Assembly: GCA_964251665.1 (NCBI GenBank)
Contig: CAXUKO010000021.1
Span: 1-64,000, forward strand
Source of the DNA: JBBQLG01 sp964251665
GTDB lineage: Bacteria > Bacteroidota > Bacteroidia > Cytophagales > Spirosomataceae
Length of the DNA stretch: 64,000 nt
Reading direction: 5' to 3'
Shown here in pieces: positions 8,116 to 17,371 of the stretch. Under the pieces are notes generated by a model. It was not told the origin of the DNA. It was given only the letters and a program-made list of their open reading frames with translations, and searched no databases. Positions within the stretch are counted from its first letter, which is position 1; each line of letters opens with the position of its first letter. The translations under genes and the position numbers were made by a program.

Positions 8116-9384
8116 ATGCTTCCCAACAGCCGCCATTACCTCCGAATGAGCTTTCTACTAACCACTACAGTCTGGCTTTCTGCCTGTCAGGATGAAGTGT
8201 CTCAATCACAACCCATCTCCAGTCAGGTAATTACCGACTGGAACCTGCGCACGGTGCAGGCCACAAAAACGGCGGGACTGAACAGTAATCTGGCCACCCG
8301 CATTATTGCCATCGAGTCCATTGCGGTCTATGATGCCGTAAACAGTGTTCTCCAGTTTGGTACACCTTACCATTATAAAGCAACGCCAACGGGCAACCCG
8401 TCGGCAGTAGCGGCCGCAGCCCAGGCCGCTCACGACGTGCTGATTACTTACTTCCCTAACCAGACACCATCCCTGGATTCGGCCCTGACCCGTAGTCTGG
8501 CTACTCTTCCAGCTGGTACCAATGTAGCAGACGGACAGACGGTGGGTACGGCAGCCGCCACCGATATTGTAACGCTGCGGGCTGCGGATGGGGCAACGCC
8601 CAACCAGGGATATACTGGTCCGACAAGCCCGGCTGGGGTTGGACAATGGCGACCCACACCAACGGGTTTTGCGGATGGCATTAACCAGCAGTGGGCAGCA
8701 GTGAAGCCGTTTGTGCTGACAGCCGCCAATCAGTTCAGACCGGCGGCTCCGCCCGCTGTGGAAAGCGATGCCTACAAAACCGCACTGGCCGAAGTGGAAA
8801 CCCTTGGCGCCGTGGGCAGTACGGTTCGCACCCCCGAACAGACCCAGATTGCGCAGTTCTACCGGCAGGATGCCGAGTTGGCGGTCAATGAAGCCGCCCG
8901 GTTGCTGACAATCCAGAAACACCTATCCATTCAGGATGCCGCACTGGTGTTTGTGCTGACGGATATTGCAGAAGCCGACGCCCGGATTGCCGTTTGGGAT
9001 GCCAAGTTTACCTATCTGTTCTGGCGACCCGTTACCGCCCTGAATGCCACCCCGAGCGGAGCCGTGACCAATAGTTACACGGCCTGGACACCCCTGATTG
9101 TGACACCTGCCCACCCCAGTTACCCAAGCGGCCATAGCGGCACGATCAATGCGGGCTTCGATGTGCTGAAGCAGTCTTTTGGAGATGCAAATTCCCTGAC
9201 GCTCAACACAACCACAACTGGTATTTCGCCGAGAACAGTGGCTTCGCTGAGTACGCTGGAGATCGAGAATGGGTTGAGCCGTATTTATGGCGGTATTCAT
9301 TTCTCGTTCGAGAACACAGCCGGGCAAAGCATCGGTTCGCAGGTAGCGGCCTATGTACTGGCTAACGGACCTAAAAAGCGATGA
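8116..9384 (+). CDS. Vanadium-haloperoxidase/PAP2-like lipoprotein
   Basis: A 422-residue protein with a short lipoprotein signal (LLTTTVWLSAC, lipobox cysteine at 24); the internal ATG at 8146 is an equally possible start. The mostly helical body ends in the vanadium-dependent haloperoxidase/PAP2 core: HPSYPSGHSG (about 333-342) and SRIYGGIHF with the downstream histidine. The signature SGH residues and the distal RxxxGxH-like element are present. Such proteins either oxidise halides with vanadate and peroxide or act as phosphatases. Bacteroidota have many uncharacterised members with this size and lipoprotein signal. It lies between a receptor remnant and the cysteine desulfurase gene, and that context gives no substrate. 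Confidence 0.82.
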   Translation: MLPNSRHYLRMSFLLTTTVWLSACQDEVSQSQPISSQVITDWNLRTVQATKTAGLNSNLATRIIAIESIAVYDAVNSVLQFGTPYHYKATPTGNPSAVAAAAQAAHDVLITYFPNQTPSLDSALTRSLATLPAGTNVADGQTVGTAAATDIVTLRAADGATPNQGYTGPTSPAGVGQWRPTPTGFADGINQQWAAVKPFVLTAANQFRPAAPPAVESDAYKTALAEVETLGAVGSTVRTPEQTQIAQFYRQDAELAVNEAARLLTIQKHLSIQDAALVFVLTDIAEADARIAVWDAKFTYLFWRPVTALNATPSGAVTNSYTAWTPLIVTPAHPSYPSGHSGTINAGFDVLKQSFGDANSLTLNTTTTGISPRTVASLSTLEIENGLSRIYGGIHFSFENTAGQSIGSQVAAYVLANGPKKR

Positions 9385-9431
9385 GAATAGCTTACATAAC
9401 CAACCTTACTTTCTGATTTTACCGCAACGCT

Positions 9432-10628
9432 ATGAACATCTATTTTGACAATGCCGCCACGACAGCCCTCCACCCGGACGTGCTTGAGGCCATGCTGCCG
9501 TACTTTACAACGCATTGGGGCAATGCGTCGGCCACGCACCAACGCGGGCGTGAAGCACGGGAAACTATCGAAAAGGCCCGCCAGACCGTAGCCGACCTGC
9601 TGGGTGCTTCCCCGGATGAGATCTTCTTCACCAGCGGGGCTACCGAATCCGACAATCTCGCCCTTGTTGGCAGCATCCGGTCGGGCAGTATTCATGATGT
9701 GATTACCAGCCCGATTGAGCACAAGGCCGTGCTCCAGCCGCTCACCCGGCTCAAAAACAACCGGGCTATTGCTTCCGAGACTATTCGCCTGCACTGGGCT
9801 GAACTCGACCCACAAGGCCGGATTAACTATGACCATCTGGAGCAGTTACTGGACGGCCGTCGGAACCTGGGCCTGAACCGCCAAACGGGTGGCATGTTGG
9901 TAAGCCTGATGCATGGCAACAACGAAGTCGGTAACGTCACTGATATTGAGCGCGTTGCCTGGCTGTGTCGACAGTTCGGCTGCTATTTTCACTCGGATAC
10001 CGTGCAAACCGTGGGACGCTATCGGTATAACCTCTCCGAATTACCTGTTGATTTTATTGTGGGGTCGGCCCACAAGTTCCACGGGCCGCAGGGGATTGGG
10101 TTTCTGTACGTACGAAATCCCCATCGGTTACCAGCCCTGATGCATGGCGGCAATCAGGAGCGGGGACAGCGGCCCGGCACTGAAAACGTAGCAGGTATTG
10201 TCGGACTGGCCAAAGCACTCGAAATCAGCTACCGCGACCGGCACCAGAATCAGGCTCATATTCAGTCTTTGAAAGAACGGCTCATCAACCGGCTCCAGGC
10301 CACTCTGCCACAGGTCCAGTTTAACGGCACGTCGGCCCTGCCCGATGAAAGTATGGCTACAGTACTGAGTATCAGCCTGCCACCATTGCCATCTGGGGCA
10401 TCGCTGGTAAAGACCTTAGATGCGATCGGTATTGCCGTGTCGGGCGGGAGTGCCTGCTCGAATTTAGCGGGTGGCGGCTCGCACGTGCTGAGTGCCATTG
10501 GTAGCATTCCGGGATGGGAGACCGTCAGAATTTCGGCCGGTAAAGACAACACGAGGGCTGAAGTAGACACCTTAGTCAAAACGCTTGCCGGTCTTTACAT
10601 CCCCCATCAGGTTGGGGTGGTAGCCTGA
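9432..10628 (+). CDS. Cysteine desulfurase, class V aminotransferase (NifS/IscS-like)
   Basis: A 398-residue PLP enzyme of normal family length. It begins YFDNAATT, as NifS/IscS proteins do, and has HGNNEVGN, HSDTVQTVG and the PLP-binding lysine in GSAHKFHGPQG (Lys215). The mobile-loop cysteine is in SGGSACSN (Cys342). The family moves sulfur from L-cysteine onto the active-site cysteine and then to acceptors for Fe-S clusters or thiolation. No iscU, sufB or tRNA thiolation gene is nearby, so it is probably a specialised paralogue rather than the housekeeping enzyme. It has no signal peptide and is cytoplasmic. It lies 47 bp downstream of the haloperoxidase-like gene. Confidence 0.88.
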   Translation: MNIYFDNAATTALHPDVLEAMLPYFTTHWGNASATHQRGREARETIEKARQTVADLLGASPDEIFFTSGATESDNLALVGSIRSGSIHDVITSPIEHKAVLQPLTRLKNNRAIASETIRLHWAELDPQGRINYDHLEQLLDGRRNLGLNRQTGGMLVSLMHGNNEVGNVTDIERVAWLCRQFGCYFHSDTVQTVGRYRYNLSELPVDFIVGSAHKFHGPQGIGFLYVRNPHRLPALMHGGNQERGQRPGTENVAGIVGLAKALEISYRDRHQNQAHIQSLKERLINRLQATLPQVQFNGTSALPDESMATVLSISLPPLPSGASLVKTLDAIGIAVSGGSACSNLAGGGSHVLSAIGSIPGWETVRISAGKDNTRAEVDTLVKTLAGLYIPHQVGVVA

Positions 10629-11050
10629 GCAAGGAAGTGACGGCGAGCCATCGGAATGGTAAAGAGTACTCCGATAAACCGATAGACTATTGCATAACTA
10701 ATTGACTATCAATTTTTTGACTTTTTGTTGCAGAACTAAATTTCGCGATTCACCTTTGCTGACAAAAGTAAAGCGCCCAGCGTATCAGGTCAGAGCCAGC
10801 GTATCTTGTACATCCGCTGTTTTTGTTTTCGACAATACTCTATTTACTATATAGTATAAGAATATTTATGACTCAATACCGGCTCGCCCTTACCACATCC
10901 TTCTTACTGCCTGTCATGAGGCCAGAATCCGCAATGGCTACAAGCAGGCAAAAGAAGTATTTCCGCATCAACGATTTAATAGCCAGCCTAAGCGTTGGAA
11001 TTGCCAGGTTTATACACAACGACTAACTGAAACAGCTAACTACCTGAATT
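10629..11050. other. Intergenic stretch, no convincing gene
   Basis: This is 422 bp of AT-richer sequence. A 67-codon frame at 10823-11026 has no homology I recognise and no secretion signal. A 12-bp palindrome, TACTATATAGTA, lies at 10845-10856. A weak promoter-like pair, TTTG at 10716-10719 and TAAATTTC at 10737-10744, is spaced slightly too closely. The stretch probably holds the promoter of the DUF1684 gene. Confidence 0.4.
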
Positions 11051-11998
11051 ATGGACAATTTAACGCCATCAACCGAACCATCCAGCCCCTACGCCCGGAC
11101 ATTTTTCTGGCTTTGGGGCCTAACTATGCTGGCCGTGGCTGGTTTCCGGTCCGAAGACCCGGCCTATCGCGAACAGCTTGATCAGTGGCACCGGCAACGG
11201 GTCGAATCACTCAAGAGCGAGAATGGCTGGCTGAATCTGGCCGGACTATTCTGGCTCAAGGAAGGACAGAACACGGTTGGAGCTGATCCGGGCAACGACC
11301 TGACTTTCCCGAGTGACAAAGCACCGGCTAAACTCGGTGTTATCCGGTTGAATAAAGGGGTTGTGCAGTTTGAGGCCGCTCCCGAAGTAGTTGTGCAGAC
11401 GGACGGGCAACCCTTGCTGGGCGATAAAATCGTGTTTTCGCCCACGCTGGCCAAACCTGTTACCCTGGCGCACGGCTCGCTGCGGTGGTTCGTCATTAAG
11501 CGGGGCAACCGGTACGCCGTGCGTCTACGAGACCTGGAAAGCCCGCTGCTACGCGAATTCAGCGGGATTGACCGCTTTCCGATTGATGACTCCTATCGGG
11601 TAAAAGCCCGGCTGGAACGCCCCACCGAGCCGCGCACGATTCCGATTCTGGATGTTACTGGGCAAACATCGCAGCAGCCTTTAGCCGGGACGCTGGTCTT
11701 CGAACTGGGTGGGAAAACCTACCGACTCGACGCGGTGGGTGAAGGCAGTGACAAGCTGTTCATCCTCTTTGGCGATGGGACCAATACGCATGAAACCTAC
11801 GGTTCCGGGCGGTTTCTGTACGCGGATAAACCGACCCAGTCCGACGCTTCGGGGAACGGACTAACTACGCTGGATTTTAACCAGAGCATTAACCCGCCCT
11901 GTGCCTTTACCCCCTTTGCCACCTGTCCGCTCCCCCCGAAACAGAATCGGCTGACAGTCCGCATTCCGGCGGGCGAAAAACGCTATGGTGATCATTAA
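11051..11998 (+). CDS. DUF1684 domain protein
   Basis: A 315-residue protein with one N-terminal hydrophobic segment (about 16-32), then the DUF1684 pattern: WHRQRVESLKSENGWLNLAG, FWLKEGQNTVG, and a C-terminal FNQSINPPCAFTPFATCPLP followed by NRLTVRIPAGEK. The biochemical role of DUF1684 is not established to my knowledge. The hydrophobic segment suggests export or anchoring in the periplasm. It stands alone after a 422-bp gap and is followed by the phosphatase gene 134 bp later. Confidence 0.85.
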   Translation: MDNLTPSTEPSSPYARTFFWLWGLTMLAVAGFRSEDPAYREQLDQWHRQRVESLKSENGWLNLAGLFWLKEGQNTVGADPGNDLTFPSDKAPAKLGVIRLNKGVVQFEAAPEVVVQTDGQPLLGDKIVFSPTLAKPVTLAHGSLRWFVIKRGNRYAVRLRDLESPLLREFSGIDRFPIDDSYRVKARLERPTEPRTIPILDVTGQTSQQPLAGTLVFELGGKTYRLDAVGEGSDKLFILFGDGTNTHETYGSGRFLYADKPTQSDASGNGLTTLDFNQSINPPCAFTPFATCPLPPKQNRLTVRIPAGEKRYGDH

Positions 11999-12132
11999 CC
12001 AGGCAGTTGGGTAGACACTGCCGACTGGTTAACGGCGAACGGTCGTCTACAGTAAATTGCGTTTATTGCAACTCGGATAAAGTAACGGACCAGAAACCCG
12101 GATTAGCCCACTTATAACTTCACGAAAAACGT

Positions 12133-12654
12133 ATGAGGAATTTCCTGATCGCGCTGCGAACCGGTATAGGTTTACTGACCCTGGTGCTGTTCTCTAACTG
12201 CCAGCCGACGACTAAAACGACTACCGTATACCTGGTACGCCATGCCGAGAAAGATCTTTCCGACCCTGCGGCCAGGAATCCGTCCCTCACCCCTGCGGGC
12301 GAAGAACGGGCGCAGCACTTAGCGCAACGGTTGCAGAACGTTCCCCTTAGTGCCGTGTTCAGCACGTCATACGTGCGTACGCTCAACACGGTGACGCCGG
12401 TAGCCGGACAAAAAAACCTATCGATCACCCGCTACGAAGGGCATGATTACAAAGGCATTCAACGCCTGATCGAGCAGCAGCGGGGTAACACCATTCTGCT
12501 CTGCGGACATAGTGACAACCTGTTGCCGATCATCCGCAATGCCGGTGCCAAACCGCCACTCGACAGCATTGGTACCAACGAATACAATAATCTGTTCAAA
12601 CTGGTTATTCTGCCGGACGGTACAGCTCAGGCTACTGTGGAGAAGTTTGAGTAA
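12133..12654 (+). CDS. Histidine-phosphatase-superfamily lipoprotein
   Basis: A 173-residue protein. The N-terminal hydrophobic stretch ends LVLFSNC, a likely lipobox, so it is probably a lipoprotein. The histidine phosphatase motif VYLVRHAEK contains the phospho-accepting His. LTPAGEERAQHLAQRL, FSTSYVRTLNT and the second histidine in LLCGHSDNL follow the normal order of small SixA/PGAM-like phosphatases. The substrate is unknown. Confidence 0.85.
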   Translation: MRNFLIALRTGIGLLTLVLFSNCQPTTKTTTVYLVRHAEKDLSDPAARNPSLTPAGEERAQHLAQRLQNVPLSAVFSTSYVRTLNTVTPVAGQKNLSITRYEGHDYKGIQRLIEQQRGNTILLCGHSDNLLPIIRNAGAKPPLDSIGTNEYNNLFKLVILPDGTAQATVEKFE

Positions 12655-12746
12655 TCGTATCTGTGCGCTATTGCGCCCGGTTTCGGATGAAAGTCGCTAT
12701 TTTTAGGCCTTCTTGACCTGCAACGCTTTACCACTGCCTACTCAAC

Positions 12747-14033
12747 TTGCCTACGTTACTGCGCGGCATCAGCCGGTTCGATTTTATCGCCCTCATCATT
12801 AACATTACCATTGGCGCGGGTATTCTGGGTCTGCCCGCCAAACTGTATGCCCTGATCGGTGCCTGGAGTTTGCTGGCTTACGGAGTCAGTGCAACCGTTG
12901 TTACGCTCATTATCCTGTGTTTTGCCGAAGTCAGCAGCCGGTTCAGCAGTACGGGTGGACCCTATCTGTATACCCGCGTGGCGTTTGGGCCACTCATCGG
13001 CTTTGAAGTAGGCTGGCTGTTCTGGCTGTCGCGGCTGGCTGCATTTGCCTCCATCTGCAACCTGTTCGTTTCCTACGCGGCCCTGTTCCGGCCCCAGCTG
13101 GCCAACGGATGGGAACGTGCCACGCTGATTACGGGGCTGGTGGCGGGTCTGGCCCTGATTAATTACCTCGGTGTACAGCGGTCGGCGCGGGTCAATACCG
13201 TATTTACCGTCAGTAAACTGCTGGCTATTGGTGGATTCGCTGTCGGCGGCTTATTTTTCGTGGACCCTGCCGCGTTCACCTTTCCGTCGCTGCCCGATTA
13301 TGCTCCTTTTTCGCAGGCTGTGCTCCTGCTGATCTTTACCTTTTCGGGCTTCGATGTGGCGGCCATTCCGTCGGGCGAAGTGCAACAACCCCAGCGCACC
13401 GTCCCCCTTTCGCTGCTGGTTTCGATTGGCACGGTTGCCGTGCTGTTCATGGCCGTACAGGTGGTTTGCATTGGCACCCTGCCGAATCTGGGTCAGTCTG
13501 AACGGCCATTGGCCGATGCCGCCGGGCAGTTTATGGGCCCTGCCGGTGCCCGGTTTATCACCGTCGTTGCTCTGCTGACAGCTCTCGGTACGCTTCATGC
13601 CCTGATGCTGACTGGTCCCCGCCTGCTGTTTGCTATGGCCGAGCAGCGGCAGCTTCCGGGCTGGTTAGCCGCCCTGCATCCCCGTTTCCAGACGCCTTAC
13701 CGGGCCATTTTACTAACTGCCGGTCTCCAACTATTACTGGCCCTGACAGGCACCTTCCTCTACGCCCTAACACTCAGTACCATTATTCGGCTGTCCTATT
13801 TTGCCCTGACCAGCGCGGCCCTGCCCCTGCTTCGCCGACGAGAGGCCCAGTCCGCCGATGCGGTTCCTCCGGCGCAGTTTCGGGTAGCCGGTGGGTGGCT
13901 TATTTCAGTACTGGCCGTGGGGTTATGCGCCTGGCTGCTGAGCAACAGTTCGGGTCGTGAAGCGCGTGATGCGGCCATTGCCGGTGCGGTCGGATTGCTC
14001 ATCTACTGGCGCATGAAACGCGCTGGTACCTAA
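12747..14033 (+). CDS. APC-superfamily permease (amino acid/polyamine type)
   Basis: A 428-residue protein with about 12 membrane segments. It starts from TTG at 12747; no upstream ATG is usable, and the text FIALIINITIGAGILGLPAK right after the start is the conserved first segment of APC transporters with its unwound GAGILG motif. The later GFDVAAIPSGEVQQPQR matches the conserved TM6-TM7 loop. The family carries amino acids or related compounds by H+ symport or exchange. It ends 10 bp before the SsuD-like gene, so the two may be co-transcribed. That would fit uptake of an amine or sulfonate, but the substrate cannot be read from sequence. Confidence 0.85.
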   Translation: MPTLLRGISRFDFIALIINITIGAGILGLPAKLYALIGAWSLLAYGVSATVVTLIILCFAEVSSRFSSTGGPYLYTRVAFGPLIGFEVGWLFWLSRLAAFASICNLFVSYAALFRPQLANGWERATLITGLVAGLALINYLGVQRSARVNTVFTVSKLLAIGGFAVGGLFFVDPAAFTFPSLPDYAPFSQAVLLLIFTFSGFDVAAIPSGEVQQPQRTVPLSLLVSIGTVAVLFMAVQVVCIGTLPNLGQSERPLADAAGQFMGPAGARFITVVALLTALGTLHALMLTGPRLLFAMAEQRQLPGWLAALHPRFQTPYRAILLTAGLQLLLALTGTFLYALTLSTIIRLSYFALTSAALPLLRRREAQSADAVPPAQFRVAGGWLISVLAVGLCAWLLSNSSGREARDAAIAGAVGLLIYWRMKRAGT

Positions 14034-14043
14034 CTTTGCCTTT

Positions 14044-15162
14044 ATGCTTCATCAACCCATTGTTCCCGTTCCTGCCCGAACGAACCCACGCCTGTGCGAA
14101 GTGGCCTGGTTTTCGGACCTCTGCGGAGAAGATACCGAGTTTCTGAGTATCCGTGACCCCGCCCGCAGTACGTTCGCCCATTGCCGGGAAATTGCCTTGA
14201 CGGCTGAACGGCTGGGGTTCAGTAACCTGCTGTTGCCTACCTCCTACATGCCGGGTCAGGAGGTGGTTCCCTTTGCGGCCGGTGTCGCGGCCGATCTGCA
14301 CCGGATCAACCTGCTCACGGCCATCCGTTGCGGAGAAATGCACCCGCCGATGTTAGCCCGGACGCTGGCCTCGCTCGATCAGATGCTACAGGGGCGGCTG
14401 ACGATCAACATCATCAACTCCGACCTGCCCGGCTACCGCGAGCCTGCCGACCTGCGGTATCAGCGCTGCGCCGAAACCATTCAGATCCTGAAACAGGCCT
14501 GGACACAAGACCGTATTGAGCATGACGGACCGGTATACGGAAAAATCAGTTTAGATACGACCCCGGTGAAACCTCACCAGCCCGGCGGACCACTGCTGTA
14601 TTTCGGCGGCACGTCGGACGGAGCACGGGATGTATGCGCCCGCTACTGCGATGTGTTTCTGATGTGGCCCGAAACCGAGGAACTACTCTACGCTACCATG
14701 CAGGATGTAGCCACGCGGGCAGCTCAGTACGGCCGAACGGTTGATTTTGGCCTGCGCATCCACATGATTGTCCGGGAGACGGAGGCCGAAGCCCGCGCCT
14801 GGTCGAAGCACATCATGTCGAAGTTTGATCCGGTGCGGGGTCAGGCCCTTAAAAATGCGTCGCAAAGTTCGTGGTCGCTGGGTGTGAAACGGCAAAACGA
14901 GCTCCGTGAAGGCGCCGATACCGACGGCTTTGTAGAGCCGCTGCTGTGGACCGACATTGGTAAAGCCCGTTCGGGCGCGGGCGGTGCGCTGGTGGGCAGC
15001 GCCGATCAGATCGTCGACAAGATCAACCGGTATATGGACATGGGCATCCGCGCGTTCATTTTCTCGGGCTACCCACTCATTGAGGAAGCCGGCTGGTTCG
15101 CCCGGCTGGTGCTGCCCCGGTTGCCCAACGCCGTGTTGGCACAAGTCCAAGGCAGGAGATAG
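14044..15162 (+). CDS. LLM-class flavin-dependent monooxygenase, SsuD-like
   Basis: A 372-residue protein of the bacterial luciferase/alkanesulfonate monooxygenase type. Visible features are EIALTAERLGFSNLLLPT, LTAIRCGEMHPPMLARTLASLDQMLQGRLTIN (read in parts), NIINSDLPG, YRYxRxxE-like residues in LRYQRCAETI, FGGTSDGA, and ALVGSADQIVDKINRYMDMG near the end. SsuD uses FMNH2 and O2 to cleave alkanesulfonates to aldehyde plus sulfite. No flavin reductase (SsuE) or SsuABC genes lie in the window, so reduced flavin must come from elsewhere. Its product would be the substrate of the sulfite dehydrogenase at 4873-6138. Other LLM enzymes act on dibenzothiophene sulfone or nitrilotriacetate. Confidence 0.83.
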   Translation: MLHQPIVPVPARTNPRLCEVAWFSDLCGEDTEFLSIRDPARSTFAHCREIALTAERLGFSNLLLPTSYMPGQEVVPFAAGVAADLHRINLLTAIRCGEMHPPMLARTLASLDQMLQGRLTINIINSDLPGYREPADLRYQRCAETIQILKQAWTQDRIEHDGPVYGKISLDTTPVKPHQPGGPLLYFGGTSDGARDVCARYCDVFLMWPETEELLYATMQDVATRAAQYGRTVDFGLRIHMIVRETEAEARAWSKHIMSKFDPVRGQALKNASQSSWSLGVKRQNELREGADTDGFVEPLLWTDIGKARSGAGGALVGSADQIVDKINRYMDMGIRAFIFSGYPLIEEAGWFARLVLPRLPNAVLAQVQGRR

Positions 15163-15239
15163 TGTGCTAACCGGGGCAGCACGCAGGTTTTACATGCTGA
15201 CCCGCTGTCTGTTGGCTGGCCCGTTTCCGGGCTACAACC

Positions 15240-15692
15240 TTAGTTGTTGACCCGTCTGTATTTTTCCACAATTATATGGTCAACACCGAGCTTCTCGACT
15301 TTTTCAACGCCTTTTTGAATCAGCGTATCTCCCACTATTTTAACAACGAACTCGAACTTGTTATTCTCCCAGGCTTTGTCAGCAAAGTAATCCAGGTGTT
15401 CGGTGTACACACTGTCAGCTAACGTATAGGACCCACCGCCCGCCGTGAATGCAGCCGCAGTGGTGTCTTTACTGCGGTCTATGGCATGACTCAGAAAGGC
15501 GAAGTGCGTTGCGTTGATGATCTTAATCATCTTCTGGTTCGGGTTAAACGTCGAAGAAGTCGAGTCCTTCTCGGTGGACGTTGCCGAAATCAATTCCCAG
15601 GTTCCTATAAGTGGCAGGGCAGCTGGTTTTGTGCTACAGGCAAAGCAGGTAAACAGGAGACTAAGCAAAACGGGTACAGGTCTACATTTCAT
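15240..15692 (-). CDS. Small lipoprotein, lipocalin-like
   Basis: A 150-residue protein with a lipoprotein signal (VLLSLLFTCFAC, cysteine at 19). The mature part begins with GTWELISA, a lipocalin-type first strand, and continues as predicted beta-rich sequence without catalytic motifs. The function is not known. It is convergent with the SsuD-like gene, 78 bp away. Confidence 0.7.
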   Translation of the reverse strand: MKCRPVPVLLSLLFTCFACSTKPAALPLIGTWELISATSTEKDSTSSTFNPNQKMIKIINATHFAFLSHAIDRSKDTTAAAFTAGGGSYTLADSVYTEHLDYFADKAWENNKFEFVVKIVGDTLIQKGVEKVEKLGVDHIIVEKYRRVNN

Positions 15693-16013
15693 GCGCGTCG
15701 GTTTTCGATAACTTTGGCTTAAATGAACGATTTAGAACGTATAGATGCAACATATTCTGGCATCCTTGTTCTGTATCAGGACCTGTCAAGGCTTCAATGG
15801 CCTGAATTGCCTCACCGGGTACATACGCAGCAAAGGCCATGATCGGCATAAGCAGCCGCTCAGCCCGTACCTACTTTTCGAGCTGCTTCGTCTACTTTTT
15901 CGTGCCTTTCGCCTTCTATACCCTGTAGCCTACCTGCATTTTTCAATGTCAACTTATTGATCCGTGCGTCTTGGTACCGGAAGCCAACGTTGCGCTTTTC
16001 AGATCTGTTCGGC
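15693..16013. other. Intergenic stretch, no gene recognised
   Basis: About 320 bp between two minus-strand genes. Short frames here have no recognisable domains. It probably carries the promoter of the small lipoprotein gene. Confidence 0.35.
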
Positions 16014-16232
16014 TCAGGCTATTCCGTTTTCAGCCGAAAGCGGTCTACCCGACGGCTGTCCAACTTTATCAGCAAGCAATAAGAGGATGGTGGCGAAAAA
16101 GCCAAAAAAGAAGGTGATAAAAAACCAAGAATTCTCTTTCCGTCCTTTCTCCCGCGCCAAATAAGCGTTTAGCGAAGGCAGGAATAAATGCGCTACCAAC
16201 ACAATAAGCAGTACTTCCTGTGACGTATCCAT
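16014..16232 (-). CDS. Small two-helix membrane protein
   Basis: A 72-residue protein from the ATG at 16232; an upstream start adds 11 polar residues. It has two hydrophobic helices, about residues 6-20 (EVLLIVLVAHLFLP) and 30-46 (WFFITFFFGFFATILLLL), separated by a charged loop (REKGRKEN). I do not recognise the family. A small hydrophobic partner or a PLDc_N/SHOCT-like relative is possible. It lies downstream of the restriction endonuclease gene on the same strand, but is separated from it by 155 bp. Confidence 0.6.
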   Translation of the reverse strand: MDTSQEVLLIVLVAHLFLPSLNAYLAREKGRKENSWFFITFFFGFFATILLLLADKVGQPSGRPLSAENGIA

Positions 16233-16387
16233 ATGGTTACCAATTAAATCCCTAATACAACCCAATCTTCACCAGCATATGACGCACATTTGAATGCTTA
16301 ACTACTAAATTCAAAATATTAAATATTAAAACTTTATCGAGCCAACAAAAATATCCTGCTAAGTAACAAACAAAGCTATATATGAAC

Positions 16388-17371
16388 TCAATAGGCACCT
16401 AAAAACTTGTGCCCATTAAAATGAATGAGATGATCGGGATTATCAGCGATCCAGACCTCTGTTTCCCAAGCAATATTCATAACCCATTTACGAAAATCTC
16501 CTCTTGTCAAAAATGCGGTTATAAAAATCAGCTCTGCCTTACAATCTTTTAAAAGTTTTTTAAGTTCGTGTACTCTAACTTCAAACATAGGTCCTGAACT
16601 GTGCACTGCTTCAATCAGATAGAGCCAATTTTTCTTCTTGCTATATGCAACAATATCTGGCAGCTCGTCATGGGCCAACTTAAAGAAATTAAGTTTTATT
16701 AACTCCTCCTCTTCTACATGAAGCATTTTATTGGTTGTATCTCCGATATAAAGCACATAACAATCACTACCAAATCGAGGTAAGAACTGTTCAATGATAG
16801 CCTTTTGTAAAACATTATGCTCACCAAGAGAGAGATTTAGTGGCTTACCACCCGGAAGTTTAACGGGGATTTGTTCGATGGTACGTTTACGCTCAAACAA
16901 TTCGGCAAGAGAGGGCCTCGTGCTATTAAAATTGGCTAAAGCTATATCCCAGTTTTCCGTTTTGTACTTTATTACAAGGTCCTTAAAGTCGGAATGAAGT
17001 GCGTAACCTCTCGTGGGGTCATTTGTTGCTGCGCTTAATTTATCACCACTATTTACAACTAAGTCCGCTATTACTAGTAGTTTAAGATCCTTCCGACGAA
17101 TATCATCGTAAGAGCCAAATGAAATATTCTCTTCAAAATGTTTGTTGATAAATGCAATAATCTGTCTTGTTTGTAATTGTGTGGTATCTAAAGCAGTTTT
17201 CCAATCCTGAGTAACGTTAGCTACAGCTAAGAAAGCTTCTGCCATCCTCTCTAACCCTCGTTCACTTTTTGCATTCATTGAAATACCAACGCTTTCTAAA
17301 ATATCAAGTGCTTCATGTATGAGATTTAGGACGGCAGAAGACTTAGTACTCTTAAAGATATAAGTTTTCAT
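16388..17371 (-). CDS. BsuBI/PstI-family type II restriction endonuclease
   Basis: A 327-residue protein of normal length for PstI and BsuBI. The N-terminal half (about 1-165) is a helical domain. The C-terminal catalytic domain begins at LPGGKPLNLSLGEHNVLQKA and contains CYVLYIGDTTNK, the catalytic-type stretch LPDIVAY ... WLYLIEAVHSSGP, and LIFITAFLTRGDFRKW. PstI and BsuBI cut CTGCAG; the site of this enzyme is inferred only from family. Its ATG overlaps the methyltransferase stop by 4 nt (ATGA), so it is translated after the protective enzyme. The sequence is much more AT-rich than its neighbours, a sign of transfer. Both catalytic stretches look intact. Confidence 0.88.
   Translation of the reverse strand: MKTYIFKSTKSSAVLNLIHEALDILESVGISMNAKSERGLERMAEAFLAVANVTQDWKTALDTTQLQTRQIIAFINKHFEENISFGSYDDIRRKDLKLLVIADLVVNSGDKLSAATNDPTRGYALHSDFKDLVIKYKTENWDIALANFNSTRPSLAELFERKRTIEQIPVKLPGGKPLNLSLGEHNVLQKAIIEQFLPRFGSDCYVLYIGDTTNKMLHVEEEELIKLNFFKLAHDELPDIVAYSKKKNWLYLIEAVHSSGPMFEVRVHELKKLLKDCKAELIFITAFLTRGDFRKWVMNIAWETEVWIADNPDHLIHFNGHKFLGAY

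Noticed and set aside
10823..11026. A 67-codon plus-strand frame in the 10.6-11.05 kb gap
   Set aside because: No recognisable homology or signal, and the hydrophobic start is an artefact of AT-rich promoter-like DNA.
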